A DNA stretch of 64,000 bases, taken from G965218495 sp965218495. GTDB taxonomy: Bacteria > Bacteroidota > Rhodothermia > Rhodothermales > Bin80. Every line of letters starts with the position of its first letter. Position 1 is the stretch's first letter. A program made the translations under genes and the position numbers. The notes beneath the pieces are model-generated. The model was not told the DNA's origin and ran no database searches. It saw only the letters and a list, made by a program, of their open reading frames with translations. Positions 38,758-46,587 of this stretch are shown one piece after another. Location: positions 4,030,001-4,094,000 of the forward strand of contig OZ244626.1 in assembly GCA_965218495.1 (NCBI GenBank). Direction: 5' to 3'.

Positions 38758-39514
38758 GTGGCAGGCCAGCGGAGCCAAAAAGTTACGGAATCTGAGAAAG
38801 GCCCGCGCTTGACATCCACTCTTCCGTGTGCTGACCAGCTTCACCAGTACAGCCAAGCTTCCGGACATGATGTCAATGGCGCGGGCAACATGGCCCAACG
38901 CAGCTGGGCACCAGTCGATGGCCGCCCCGCCCACCTGATTGCGGCAGACAGCTCCTTCACCCGCAGGTCTCCGCACGCCGTTAGCGCAGGCTAGCGCTGC
39001 CCAACCGCTTTCTCGTGGATTGCGTTTCAGTTGGCCTCGCATTTGGCTTATTTATGACGACCTGCGGGAGTGGTCGACTGGTAGCCGAGAACAAAAATCC
39101 CGAGAAGCTGGTGCCTTGTGCGTGAATGATCTCAAGAGCCGGCAAGGTGCCTATGCGTCAGGTCACTCGAAATGGCGATTCTGGACAAGCCGGGGGGAGG
39201 GCATTCCCGCGTAGGAGTCGCCCAAAGTCGGCCGCTTACTCGATTGGACAGCAATTGGCGCTTTCGCTAAGACTGGCAGGTCCTCATTTCCCTACTGAGT
39301 TGGGGGATTTGGGTACGAGGGCAGGGATCGTCACGCGGACGCTCACAGTGCGTTAGCGCCTGCTTGCAACTCACTTTCTTGGACACACGTACTATTCGAA
39401 GGCGAAACGGCGCCTTCGGTACCGGCGGCTGCGCCAAGCCGGGACCCAACTCCAGAACAGCTGCAATCAAGGTAAACCGTTCTCGTGAACTGGCGTCAAT
39501 CCAGCGCGGCAGAC
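38758..39514. other. Intergenic region upstream of the broken TonB receptor
   Basis: No gene supported. It contains copy 1 of a roughly 70-bp dispersed repeat (separate entry). The frame 38939-39214 has no recognisable domain. Confidence 0.45.
39024..39093 (+). repeat. Dispersed ~70-bp repeat, copy 1
   Basis: Clearly related to 63903-63973: both begin GTTTCAGTTGGCC and contain ATGAC(G/T)AC(C/T)TGCGGGA followed by GGTA(G/A)CCGAGAACA. One single-base indel separates them. Both could encode MTTCG(S/N)G(R/S)LV(A/T)EN, so they may be relics of the same exported-protein 5' end. Confidence 0.65.
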
Positions 39515-39988
39515 ATGCCTGATTCGTATCCGGTCTCGAGCAAATGGCTGATGGCGATGCTGCTGCTGGCCCTGTTTCTGCCTTTGGAGCTAACAGCTCA
39601 GGTAACTGCGTTTGCTACTGTTAGGGGCAACGTGACTGATGCGGATGGCCTTCCGTTGGCTTATGTCAATGTGTTCATTCTCGACACTACGGACGGGGCG
39701 GCGACAGCGGCAGATGGACAATTTGAATTCAGGACTCAGCATCTGGGCAATCAGCAGATCCGGGCCACAATAATTGGTTTCGATGCGTACGGCCAGCGAC
39801 TCCACATAGCCCCGGGAGACACCATAACCGTCCGTATCGTACTTCGGCAAGCCCTGGTCGACCTAAGCGAGACAATCGTCGAAGCGGATGCCTACACCAC
39901 AGGCGATGCTGAAACCGCCACGCTCCAAACGCTGGAAGTAGTTACCACCGCCGGGGCGGCTGCCGACATTTTTCAGGCTATTAAGACT

Positions 39989-41396
39989 GGCTCTACCCCT
40001 TTTTTAGTGGGTAAACTCACCTGCGGACGCTGCGGGGTATAGATCCAGGCCTCCGAGGTGAAAGTAAATGGCGTTGGCAAACCGCCGTTTGTTGCGGAAG
40101 CCCCTGCTGCGCACTTTGATTGTTTTGATCCTGCTGTTGATGCCTTCCGCAGGGCCATTGCTCACCTTCAGGATGATCGCATTGAGGATACCCCACAGGT
40201 GTTTCTTGATGGTTCTGGCGGCTGCCTTGACCGGTTCCAGCCGACACCGCATGGCCCACGACAACCATCGCTCCCAACCCTTGCGCGCCCATGTGCGGTG
40301 GACATAATGCCACAACTGCAGGGCCATTTCCTTGATAGCCCACGCGCGGGCCGTCTTCAACGTGCTGGTACGCAACTGCTGGAAGCGCGCCTTCTGCTTA
40401 GCAGACATGTTGGCCGGGTGAGTCAACCAATCATACTTGGTTCCCTTGAGGTCTTCCAGGCCTTCCTTCATCAATGCCCGGTGCTCCTGGCGCCGAACCT
40501 TGTCCACGGCAGCTCCCAGACATTTCACTACGTGGAATTTGTCAAAGGCCACCTTCCGTTGCGCCTCTGGCACATGCTCCAGCGTGGCGTTGATGTAGGC
40601 CGGCCACATGTCCATGCTGACACTCTCGATGCCCTCCAGCTGCTCCAAAGTGAGCCCAGCATACCAACGCGTAAGTGTTTCTTTCTTACGGTCTTCGCCC
40701 ACATGCAGCACCGTTCCCGCCTTCGCATCCGAAACAATGGTGACATACGCATGACGCTTGCGAAAAGAGGTCTCATCCACGCCAATATGGGCAACATCCC
40801 GTTCCTTCCTCCGCGCAAGGCCGCGTTGCACCGCGCGCTGCATGATCCCGTCTATCGCATTCCAGCTCACCCCCATCAGACGGGACACCGCCGACACACT
40901 CGCCTCCTGCAGCCAATCAATCACCAGCGCCTCAAACCCTGCAGTGAACCGTGACATAGGTTCCGCCCACGGAATCGACACGGTGCGCACTCCATGCTCT
41001 GGACATTCCACGCGGGGAAGTTGCGCAACCACCATCGTGCGATACTCGCACAAATCCAGGTGACGCCATTGCCGAGAACGGTGGTCGTAGCCCGGAGACG
41101 CCAAGCCGCACTCCGGACAAGGCAGCTGATGGCCGTCCTCGCAAACTACATGAATCCGGACTTCTTGCGCCTCATGCGCAAACGTCACCTCGGAAACCTT
41201 CCAGGGAGCCTGGATGCCCAAGAGGCAACCTATATCATCAGTCTTTAGTTGTGACATATCGTTGCTGGGGTTAGAGAACGTGTGCGCCATCGTGATGATG
41301 GCCTTGAAACAGATAAGAAACGGGTATGAATCCGCATCATCTCATATCGTTTCCCGTTGAATGAAACGCTGTACCCATCTAAAATGGGGAAGAGCC
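39989..41396 (-). mobile_element. ISL3-family insertion sequence with 8-bp target duplication
   Basis: 1408 bp. The inverted repeats begin GGCTCT(A/T)CCCC on both ends. The target duplication TTAAGACT occurs at 39981-39988 and 41397-41404. The single transposase gene is intact. The element sits inside a TonB-receptor gene. Confidence 0.95.
40004..41290 (-). CDS. ISL3-family transposase
   Basis: 428 residues; an internal ATG 33 bases downstream (MSQLKTDD) is an equally likely start. The N-terminal zinc finger is CPECG...ECPEHG. The DDE catalytic domain has Asp in HIGVDETSFRKRH, Asp in SVSMDMWPAYI and Glu in NGPAEGINSRIK. The frame is uninterrupted and fills almost the whole IS, so the element is probably active. 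It is oriented against the receptor gene it disrupts. Confidence 0.95.
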   Translation of the reverse strand: MAHTFSNPSNDMSQLKTDDIGCLLGIQAPWKVSEVTFAHEAQEVRIHVVCEDGHQLPCPECGLASPGYDHRSRQWRHLDLCEYRTMVVAQLPRVECPEHGVRTVSIPWAEPMSRFTAGFEALVIDWLQEASVSAVSRLMGVSWNAIDGIMQRAVQRGLARRKERDVAHIGVDETSFRKRHAYVTIVSDAKAGTVLHVGEDRKKETLTRWYAGLTLEQLEGIESVSMDMWPAYINATLEHVPEAQRKVAFDKFHVVKCLGAAVDKVRRQEHRALMKEGLEDLKGTKYDWLTHPANMSAKQKARFQQLRTSTLKTARAWAIKEMALQLWHYVHRTWARKGWERWLSWAMRCRLEPVKAAARTIKKHLWGILNAIILKVSNGPAEGINSRIKTIKVRSRGFRNKRRFANAIYFHLGGLDLYPAASAGEFTH

Positions 41397-41499
41397 TTAA
41401 GACTTTTCCCGGTGTGGCGATGGTGGACGAAGGTGCAGGGCTATTTGTCCGAGGCGGTGACGTGAGCGAAACCGTCATCCTGCTTGACCAAGGAACGGT

Positions 41500-43241
41500 C
41501 CAACAGATCTTTTTGCTCAACCTCGGCGCACGCTTCGACGTAGCCGAAGAAGACTGGTAAACCGTTTGCTGGTGCATTCTGGAGCGGCTCCGTGGACGGT
41601 TGCTGTTGCCGCTGGTCAGTGATGCACTCCAGATCGAAGCCGAAAAGATCGTGCAACGCCTGGTGACCCATCATCGGGCGCGCCTGGTTCAAGCGCGACT
41701 GATCGATCCGGATACGCACGCCTCGCACTGGGTGACTGTCGATGTTGCCAATCAGACGCAGCGCGATTCGCGCAGTGCGGGCATTGAGCAAGTCGGCTTG
41801 TGGGCCTTGCAGCAGGTCGGCTTCATTGAACTGCTGCGCCGATTGGGACTTGGCGCCTCTATGCAACGCGCCACGGTGGGTGCCATCGTGGGCCGCATGT
41901 CCCATCCGGCGTCGGACCGCGAGACGCACCGGTGGCTGCGCGACGACAGTGAGCTCGGCGAGTACCTGCAGACCGACTACAGCCCGTCTACCGAGCAGCA
42001 GTTGTATCGGGCTTCAGATGCGCTGGTCGAACATCGTGAAGCCATCGAGACACACCTGTATACGGTCACGCAACAGCTCTTCGGGCTGGGACCGACGATC
42101 ACGCTCCTGGACTTGACAAAGACCTACCTGGAAGGGGAAGCCAATCAGCAGACCAAGGCCAAACGGGGGCATTCGAAAGAAAAGCGCAGCGATTGTCCAT
42201 TGGTGACGCTGGCGTTGGTGCTCGACGGCAACGGCATAGTCCAACGCTCGCGCGTGTATCCGGGTAACGTGTGCGAGTCCAGTACCATGGAGGCGATGCT
42301 GAGCGGCTTGCAGGCGCCAGATGACGCGATTGTGGTCATGGACCGCGGCGTTGCCACCGAGTCGAATGTAACCTGGTTAAAAGAAAAAGGACATCGTTAT
42401 ATAGTCGTCAGCCGTGAGCAGACGCGCATGTTTGATGCGGAGAAGGCCACGGTCACGAAGACCCGCATGGGGCAGGATCTGCAGTTGTAGGCAGTCACTG
42501 CGGAGGACGAGACGCGCGTGTACTGTCGCAGTGCGCCGCGTGTGCAGAAGGAGGAATCCATCATGAAGCGGCGCATGGAGCGCTTCGAGAGGCGGCTCAA
42601 GGAGGTATCAGACGGCTTGACAAAGCCGCGCACGCACAAGAACCTCACCTACATACACGAGCGTATCGGACGGCTGAAGCAGTCGTCGGGCGGCGCGGGG
42701 CAGCACTATGCGATCACGGTGCAAGCCGACAAGGACGCAGTGAACGCAACAAAGATCGTCTGGACGCTCAATCCCTCCCAAGGCGAGCACGATGCTGACC
42801 GATCCCGGCGTGTACGCCTTGCGCACCAACGTGCAGGGGATGACGCCGGACGCGTTGTGGCATACGTACGTGATGCTGACCAACGTGGAGGCCGACTTCA
42901 GGTCCCTGAAATCGGAACTGGGGCTGCGTCCGGTCCGCCATCAGAAAGACAAGCGGACCGAGGGCCACCTGCTGATCACGGTGCTGGCCTCCCAGATGGT
43001 CCAGCTCATCCGCTACCAGTTGCGCCGGAAGGCCGACCTGCGCTACAGCTGGACGACGCTCCGCCACCTGCTCCAGTCGCAGGTCCGGTCTACGCACGTG
43101 CTTCCGTGTAAGGACCAATCAACGCTGCACAGTCGCCTGACCGATACGCCGAACCCGACGCAGGCGAAGATTCTTCAGGCGCTTGAACTCCCAAACTGTC
43201 CGCTTGGCATAAAGAATTCCATTGTACTTAAGAAGCGTTAA
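41500..43241 (+). pseudogene. Degenerate IS1634-family transposase
   Basis: Homologous throughout to the intact transposase at 50825-52639 but missing its first ~35 codons, where it is joined to the TonB plug. It carries an in-frame TAA at 41559, a TAG at 42488 and a frameshift near 42790. Recognisable blocks are ITLLDLTKTYLEGEAN, KRSDCPLVTLALVLDG, DAIVVMDRGVATESNV and NVEADFRSLKSELGLRPV. No right inverted repeat like that of the intact copy was found. An old, dead element. Confidence 0.88.
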
Positions 43242-43324
43242 GCGCGGGGCCATAACACTCCCAAAATTGGCCCTCAGCCCGCAGAATCGCAGATTTGTGT
43301 TGAACTTCGGTTAGGGGCTCGAAC

Positions 43325-43558
43325 ATGAAAGCTGAATGTAAAAGAAATGTGAAGGACGGATTCAGGCCGGCCCATGAGTATTGGGAAAATGGCGTTTATA
43401 TGCTTGATTTCGGGAATGGCAAGCCGCCAACCCCTCACCCGTCAGCCTCTGTTCGCGGCCACATCCCGCCCGCGGGGAACCCCACGCTCAATGCGGCAAG
43501 TGACGCGATCATTTTGAGCATTTGGGAGAGTTCGCTACTCACGTCTTCGGTCGTGTAA
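43325..43558 (+). CDS. Hypothetical small protein, doubtful
   Basis: 77 codons. The first 35 residues (KAECKRNVKDGF and EYWENGVYMLDFGNGK) look protein-like; the remainder overlaps the opposite-strand gene and is proline/serine-rich. It may be the 5' part of a gene truncated by rearrangement. No function recognised. Confidence 0.3.
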   Translation: MKAECKRNVKDGFRPAHEYWENGVYMLDFGNGKPPTPHPSASVRGHIPPAGNPTLNAASDAIILSIWESSLLTSSVV

Positions 43559-43860
43559 AAGCTAAACCAATATTCCTTGTTGTCTTTGACGTATTTGGGC
43601 GACCAAGTCCCTTGGGGGCTGTCTATGTGATACCAGTACGCGTTCAGCATTATTATCGCTTCGCCCATTTTTTGGTCCTTCTCCTTTGACCTTTCACTTC
43701 CGATACAAAGAAGGTCGTGTGGGTAGTCAATTTGCATGTTGCGCGGCGTTTGGCGAATCGCTGGATTACCACGGATCGCCCTCAGAGTTCCCAGTAGAGC
43801 GAGACACATTCCGATTGATCTTTCGTACCAAGTGCCGAATATTTCCTGCCTAAATGACAC
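43435..43860 (-). CDS. Hypothetical protein
   Basis: Up to 141 residues from GTG (ATG alternative at 43809 gives 124). Not recognised. The composition is balanced and AT-richer than its neighbours, with a soluble core (SKEKDQKMGEAIIMLNAYWY) and a hydrophobic C-terminal stretch (MLKMIASLAALSVGF). Its start overlaps that of the divergent 58-residue membrane protein by 7 bases. Part of a short block of unrelated small genes between transposons. Confidence 0.5.
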   Translation of the reverse strand: MSFRQEIFGTWYERSIGMCLALLGTLRAIRGNPAIRQTPRNMQIDYPHDLLCIGSERSKEKDQKMGEAIIMLNAYWYHIDSPQGTWSPKYVKDNKEYWFSFYTTEDVSSELSQMLKMIASLAALSVGFPAGGMWPRTEADG

Positions 43861-44030
43861 ACAAGAAGGCGGCAGACTACGCGCTCATAGTTGTAATATT
43901 CGTTGCGGGCATACTTGCTATTTTGGAGAGCCCCGTGCTTACAGAGCTATTAGAAGGTTTTAGCATTCCGCGCGTCGTGTGGATTCTTGTAGGTGTGTTT
44001 CTGCTAGCCTATCCGGGCTTTCGTGCTTAG
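43854..44030 (+). CDS. Small two-helix membrane protein (58 aa)
   Basis: Not recognised. MTHKKAAD is followed by two hydrophobic helices (YALIVVIFVAGILAIL and VVWILVGVFLLAYPGF) joined by a short polar loop (ESPVLTELLEGFSIPR). The lysines before helix 1 suggest both termini are cytoplasmic. The frame ends just before the next gene. It could be a holin-, toxin- or immunity-like peptide, but nothing in sequence proves that. Confidence 0.5.
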   Translation: MTHKKAADYALIVVIFVAGILAILESPVLTELLEGFSIPRVVWILVGVFLLAYPGFRA

Positions 44031-44081
44031 CCTGCCAATAACTGGATTGTCTCAACAACCCCGTCTGGCAAGTTCGGGCGA

Positions 44082-44339
44082 TTGCTACCCGAAGTCGGAT
44101 ACGAATTCAATGCCGCTCCAGACGACACGCCTATGGCGTTAATACCCGGCAATATACCTAAGCGCCGCCTACTTCGGCGCGTCGATATTGCCAATGATCT
44201 TGCAAATTTAGGCGTGTACGCGCCCGTCGATCCGCCCGCAGGCCATGACCCTGAATGGGAGGCGTTTATGGGCGAAATGATTTACCTCATAAAGCACTGC
44301 ACATTGACGGAAGCGCGAATGAGGTTCCCGCGTGAATAG
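44082..44339 (+). CDS. Hypothetical protein
   Basis: 85 residues from TTG. The frame is open back to 44031 and reads as protein there too (NNWIVSTTPSGKFGRLLPEV), so the true start may lie upstream or the 5' end may be lost. No family recognised. It contains basic NIPKRRLLRRVDIAND and a C-terminal helix (FMGEMIYLIKH). It converges on the next minus-strand gene with a 6-base gap. Confidence 0.4.
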   Translation: MLPEVGYEFNAAPDDTPMALIPGNIPKRRLLRRVDIANDLANLGVYAPVDPPAGHDPEWEAFMGEMIYLIKHCTLTEARMRFPRE

Positions 44340-44345
44340 TCACGT

Positions 44346-44648
44346 CTATCCATTTAAGACTCCTTCGATTATTCGCCCGCTCTTCCGTAGCCTTTTTCCG
44401 TACAAAGCGGTAATCAAAAGCTGTAGAGCGAACTTTTGGTTGTCATTCAGTTCCTGCCCGACAAAGTAGAGGCAGCAATGTGCGCTCTCCTCGTCCCAGC
44501 CTGACTCCCAGTGCCCCTCGGGAAGGAGCGGCATTGTGTCCTTCAGGGCGTTCCATTCCTCTTTCAGGTTGCGCAGAAAGCCGCTCACCCTAATTTCGCC
44601 GTCGCTTGTCGTATCTCTATGCTTCCAGATTATCTGCTTAATATCCAT
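44346..44648 (-). CDS. Hypothetical protein
   Basis: 100 residues from MDIKQIIWKHRD; the frame is open 63 bases further upstream but that extension looks non-coding. Soluble, with acidic and aromatic residues (GHWESGWDEESAHCCLYFVG) and an amphipathic C-terminal helix (NQKFALQLLITALYGKRLR). No family recognised. It is divergent from the three-helix membrane protein. Confidence 0.5.
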   Translation of the reverse strand: MDIKQIIWKHRDTTSDGEIRVSGFLRNLKEEWNALKDTMPLLPEGHWESGWDEESAHCCLYFVGQELNDNQKFALQLLITALYGKRLRKSGRIIEGVLNG

Positions 44649-44733
44649 TGTGCTGCACTTAGCGAGTGACTGACTACCACTGCGGGGCCTCCGGGTTTCG
44701 GTATCTTCCACCTGTTAGCCAAATCTGCCGATC

Positions 44734-45201
44734 ATGGACGACTCTAACAAGAAATTGCATGCACACCTTGAGCTAGGCAAAGACTGCTTGCTTGATCAGC
44801 AGGCCGCAAACAAGGAGTTCACAACAAAGGCCACAGGTGTAATTGCGTTCTCCACAGGCCTTCTCGTGCTGGCCCGCGATGTCCTGAGCTGGGGAAATGT
44901 CTCCACTTGGACGACTATGGCTTGCTTTACAGTGGTGACCGTCTTGGCCCTTGTAATGATTTTACGGGCACGAAGTTGGTACACTCCCCACAAACTTTCG
45001 GAGTCCGAGCAAGACGTGAAAGACAGCGAAGTTGGCTATGAGGAATTCTTGATCAGAATTGCTCAAACCTGCAGGGAAGCCACAGAGAAAAACAAGAAAA
45101 CGCTCGCCTCGAAAGCGAAGGTCCTTGACTACATGGTCTATGCAGTTCTCGCACAACTTGGAAGTGCGATTTGGCTATTCACGAGTGGTCGTGCCCAGTA
45201 A
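44734..45201 (+). CDS. Hypothetical three-helix membrane protein
   Basis: 155 residues. A polar N-terminal helix (LELGKDCLLDQQAANKEF) precedes two adjacent membrane helices (GVIAFSTGLLVLARDVL and MACFTVVTVLALVMILRA). A charged cytoplasmic segment of about 55 residues follows, then a third helix (YMVYAVLAQLGSAIWLF) at the C-terminus. The two-helix plus soluble-helix layout is loosely reminiscent of small SLATT/2TM effector proteins linked to nucleotide-signal defence, but I see no decisive motif and no cyclase or sensor beside it. It overlaps the convergent 56-residue gene by 23 bases. Confidence 0.6.
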   Translation: MDDSNKKLHAHLELGKDCLLDQQAANKEFTTKATGVIAFSTGLLVLARDVLSWGNVSTWTTMACFTVVTVLALVMILRARSWYTPHKLSESEQDVKDSEVGYEEFLIRIAQTCREATEKNKKTLASKAKVLDYMVYAVLAQLGSAIWLFTSGRAQ

Positions 45202-45349
45202 TGCGCCTAATATCCTTCCATAACGGGTCCGCAGAGCGCTCCAGTTTCTCCAGTTTGTACGGCTTTATGTCATCCCAAGACTTGGTTGGACGAGGGACAG
45301 GCTTGGATTCCTGAACCGGCTTAGCGGACTTCTTCGGTGTGTCTGTCAT
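45179..45349 (-). CDS. Hypothetical small basic protein (56 aa)
   Basis: MTDTPKKSAKPVQESKPVP begins a lysine/proline-rich N-terminus, followed by KSWDDIKPYKLEKLERS and WKDIRRITGHDH. Unrecognised and probably soluble. The Lys/Pro leader resembles flexible tails of nucleic-acid-binding peptides, but this is only an impression. It overlaps the 3' end of the membrane-protein gene. Confidence 0.4.
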   Translation of the reverse strand: MTDTPKKSAKPVQESKPVPRPTKSWDDIKPYKLEKLERSADPLWKDIRRITGHDHS

Positions 45350-45435
45350 TACTTTGCCGCATCTAGTATGCGGGCTAATATACTGAATTACTATTCGTGT
45401 TGATCCGCCCTCCGCACCGTGAATCCCAGGTGAAA

Positions 45436-45501
45436 TGCATGCTACGATGCATGTGGCCCACATCGGCCGGATTCGGTGGCCCACATGCATCGTAGTATGC
45501 A
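45436..45501. repeat. 66-bp imperfect palindrome (long hairpin)
   Basis: TGCATGCTACGATGCATGTG pairs with CACATGCATCGTAGTATGCA across a GC-rich centre, with one mismatch in the arm plus a small central asymmetry. It lies directly before copy 2 of the 82-bp repeat. It could be a terminator, a miniature element or a recombination site. Confidence 0.8.
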
Positions 45502-45506
45502 CAAAA

Positions 45507-45588
45507 AGCCCTTGTCAGGGCGCGCAAAGGGCTAGTATCGACGACCGAGGACTCACTTCAATTCTGACTCTTGGAAATCGAGGCTAGG
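45507..45588. repeat. Dispersed 82-bp repeat, copy 2
   Basis: Second copy of the repeat at 13851-13932, with about nine differences. The AGCCCTT/AAGGGCT hairpin arms and the loop between them are unchanged. It lies between the long palindrome and the IS66 element. Confidence 0.8.
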
Positions 45589-45870
45589 ACAATGGCTGCC
45601 CCGAGTGACAGCACGCACATTAGTCGCATTGACGAAGGACTTCCTTCGTCGTCTGAAAGCAGCTTCACTGGTGGCTTGGCTGAGAAGGCAATTGCAGTGA
45701 TTGGTTGACGCCCAATATACACTGCCTCTCCTCACAATTCCCGCCACTAAAACCCAACCCTCAGCCACGGCAGCCCTCCGTCCTCGTAAGCGTGCGGTCA
45801 ACTACATCTTGCGTGGAGGCATAGTCAGGCCGGAACTTGTGGTCCACACTTAAGGACTCAAGAACGACCT

Positions 45871-46185
45871 ATGCGTAAGCCAAGACGTACGGCGGAGGAG
45901 ATGTTTCCGCTGGTAGAGCAATATCTTCAAAGTGGCCAGACCCGGAAGGCCTTCTGTGCAGCGCACGGGATATCCGTGAGTCAGTTGTACTACTGGCAGG
46001 GCAAGTATCCACGTAAGGGCGCCGATTCGCAAGGCGCGGCATTCCTGGAGATTAGTGCGCCTGCTGCGGGTGAGCGCGCGGTAATGGAAGTGGTCTACCC
46101 TGGTGGGGTGCGTCTGCGTCTATTCGTTCCGGCCTCTGCCACGTTTCTTCGGTCTCTGCTCCCGTCGGAGGTTGCCCCGGCATGA
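45871..46185 (+). CDS. tnpA: IS66 accessory protein TnpA
   Basis: 104 residues. An N-terminal helix-turn-helix (TAEEMFPLVEQYLQSGQTRK then AFCAAHGISVSQLYYW) matches the small IS66 OrfA protein, which is required for transposition. Its stop overlaps the tnpB start in an ATGA, implying translational coupling. Intact. Confidence 0.92.
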   Translation: MRKPRRTAEEMFPLVEQYLQSGQTRKAFCAAHGISVSQLYYWQGKYPRKGADSQGAAFLEISAPAAGERAVMEVVYPGGVRLRLFVPASATFLRSLLPSEVAPA

Positions 46186-46547
46186 TTCCGTTGGGTCCCT
46201 CTCACCGTTTCTGCCTCTATCGCGAGCCGGCCGACATGCGTAAGAGCTTTGACGGGCTCTGCGGTCTGGTGCGTTCGGGTCTGAACCGGGATCCGCTCTC
46301 GGGGGAGGTATTCGTATTCATCAACCGGCGGCGAACGCACATCAAGCTGCTGCTTTTTGACCGTAGCGGCTTTGTGCTCTACTACAAGCGGTTGGAGTCG
46401 GGGACGTTTGAGGTGCCGGCGGCATCTGCACCCACGTGGGCGCAGATGGTCCTGCTACTGGAAGGGGTATCGCTCTCATCGGTGCGCTACCGAAGCCGTT
46501 ATTGCCTGCCGCGAGATAGAAGTAATAAATGTATCAACTGTTCATAA
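46182..46547 (+). CDS. tnpB: IS66 accessory protein TnpB
   Basis: 121 residues with the characteristic DMRKSFDGLCGLV motif, VFVFINRRRTHIKLLLFD and a LLEGVSLSSVR tail: the IS66 Orf2 family. The last ~15 residues (LPRDRSNKCINCS) diverge from the usual end. The region after it is AT-rich, so the 3' end may have been altered. Function is unknown but needed by the element. Confidence 0.92.
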   Translation: MIPLGPSHRFCLYREPADMRKSFDGLCGLVRSGLNRDPLSGEVFVFINRRRTHIKLLLFDRSGFVLYYKRLESGTFEVPAASAPTWAQMVLLLEGVSLSSVRYRSRYCLPRDRSNKCINCS

Positions 46548-46587
46548 TAAGTGGGGATCATTTGTCTAGCTAGTACGTTTACCGGGC

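Larger units (their letters stand above)
39515..41508 (+). pseudogene. TonB-dependent receptor (SusC-like) 5' part, disrupted by ISL3 and fused to an IS1634 relic
   Basis: Residues before the insertion form a signal peptide (WLMAMLLLALFLPLELTAQ), then a carboxypeptidase-regulatory-like domain (VRGNVTDADGLPLAYVNVFI, GQFEFRTQHLG) and the start of a plug (ADIFQAIKT). The ISL3 element follows. After it the plug resumes in the same frame as FPGVAMVDEGAGLFVRGGDV and ETVILLDQG, then runs into an IS1634-type transposase (LLNLGARFD) and a stop at 41559. Removing the ISL3 and one copy of the 8-bp duplication restores QAIKTFPGVA exactly. The beta-barrel is absent from the window, so the second event deleted or displaced it. 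It would have imported glycan oligomers across the outer membrane. Confidence 0.85.

Noticed and set aside
40058..40954. A 298-codon plus-strand frame inside ISL3
   Set aside because: Shadow of the intact ISL3 transposase on the opposite strand.
43242..45350. Possible integron cassette array with attC-like GTTAG and CCTAA motifs between small genes
   Set aside because: The motifs do not pair into consistent attC palindromes, genes alternate strands and no integrase is present.
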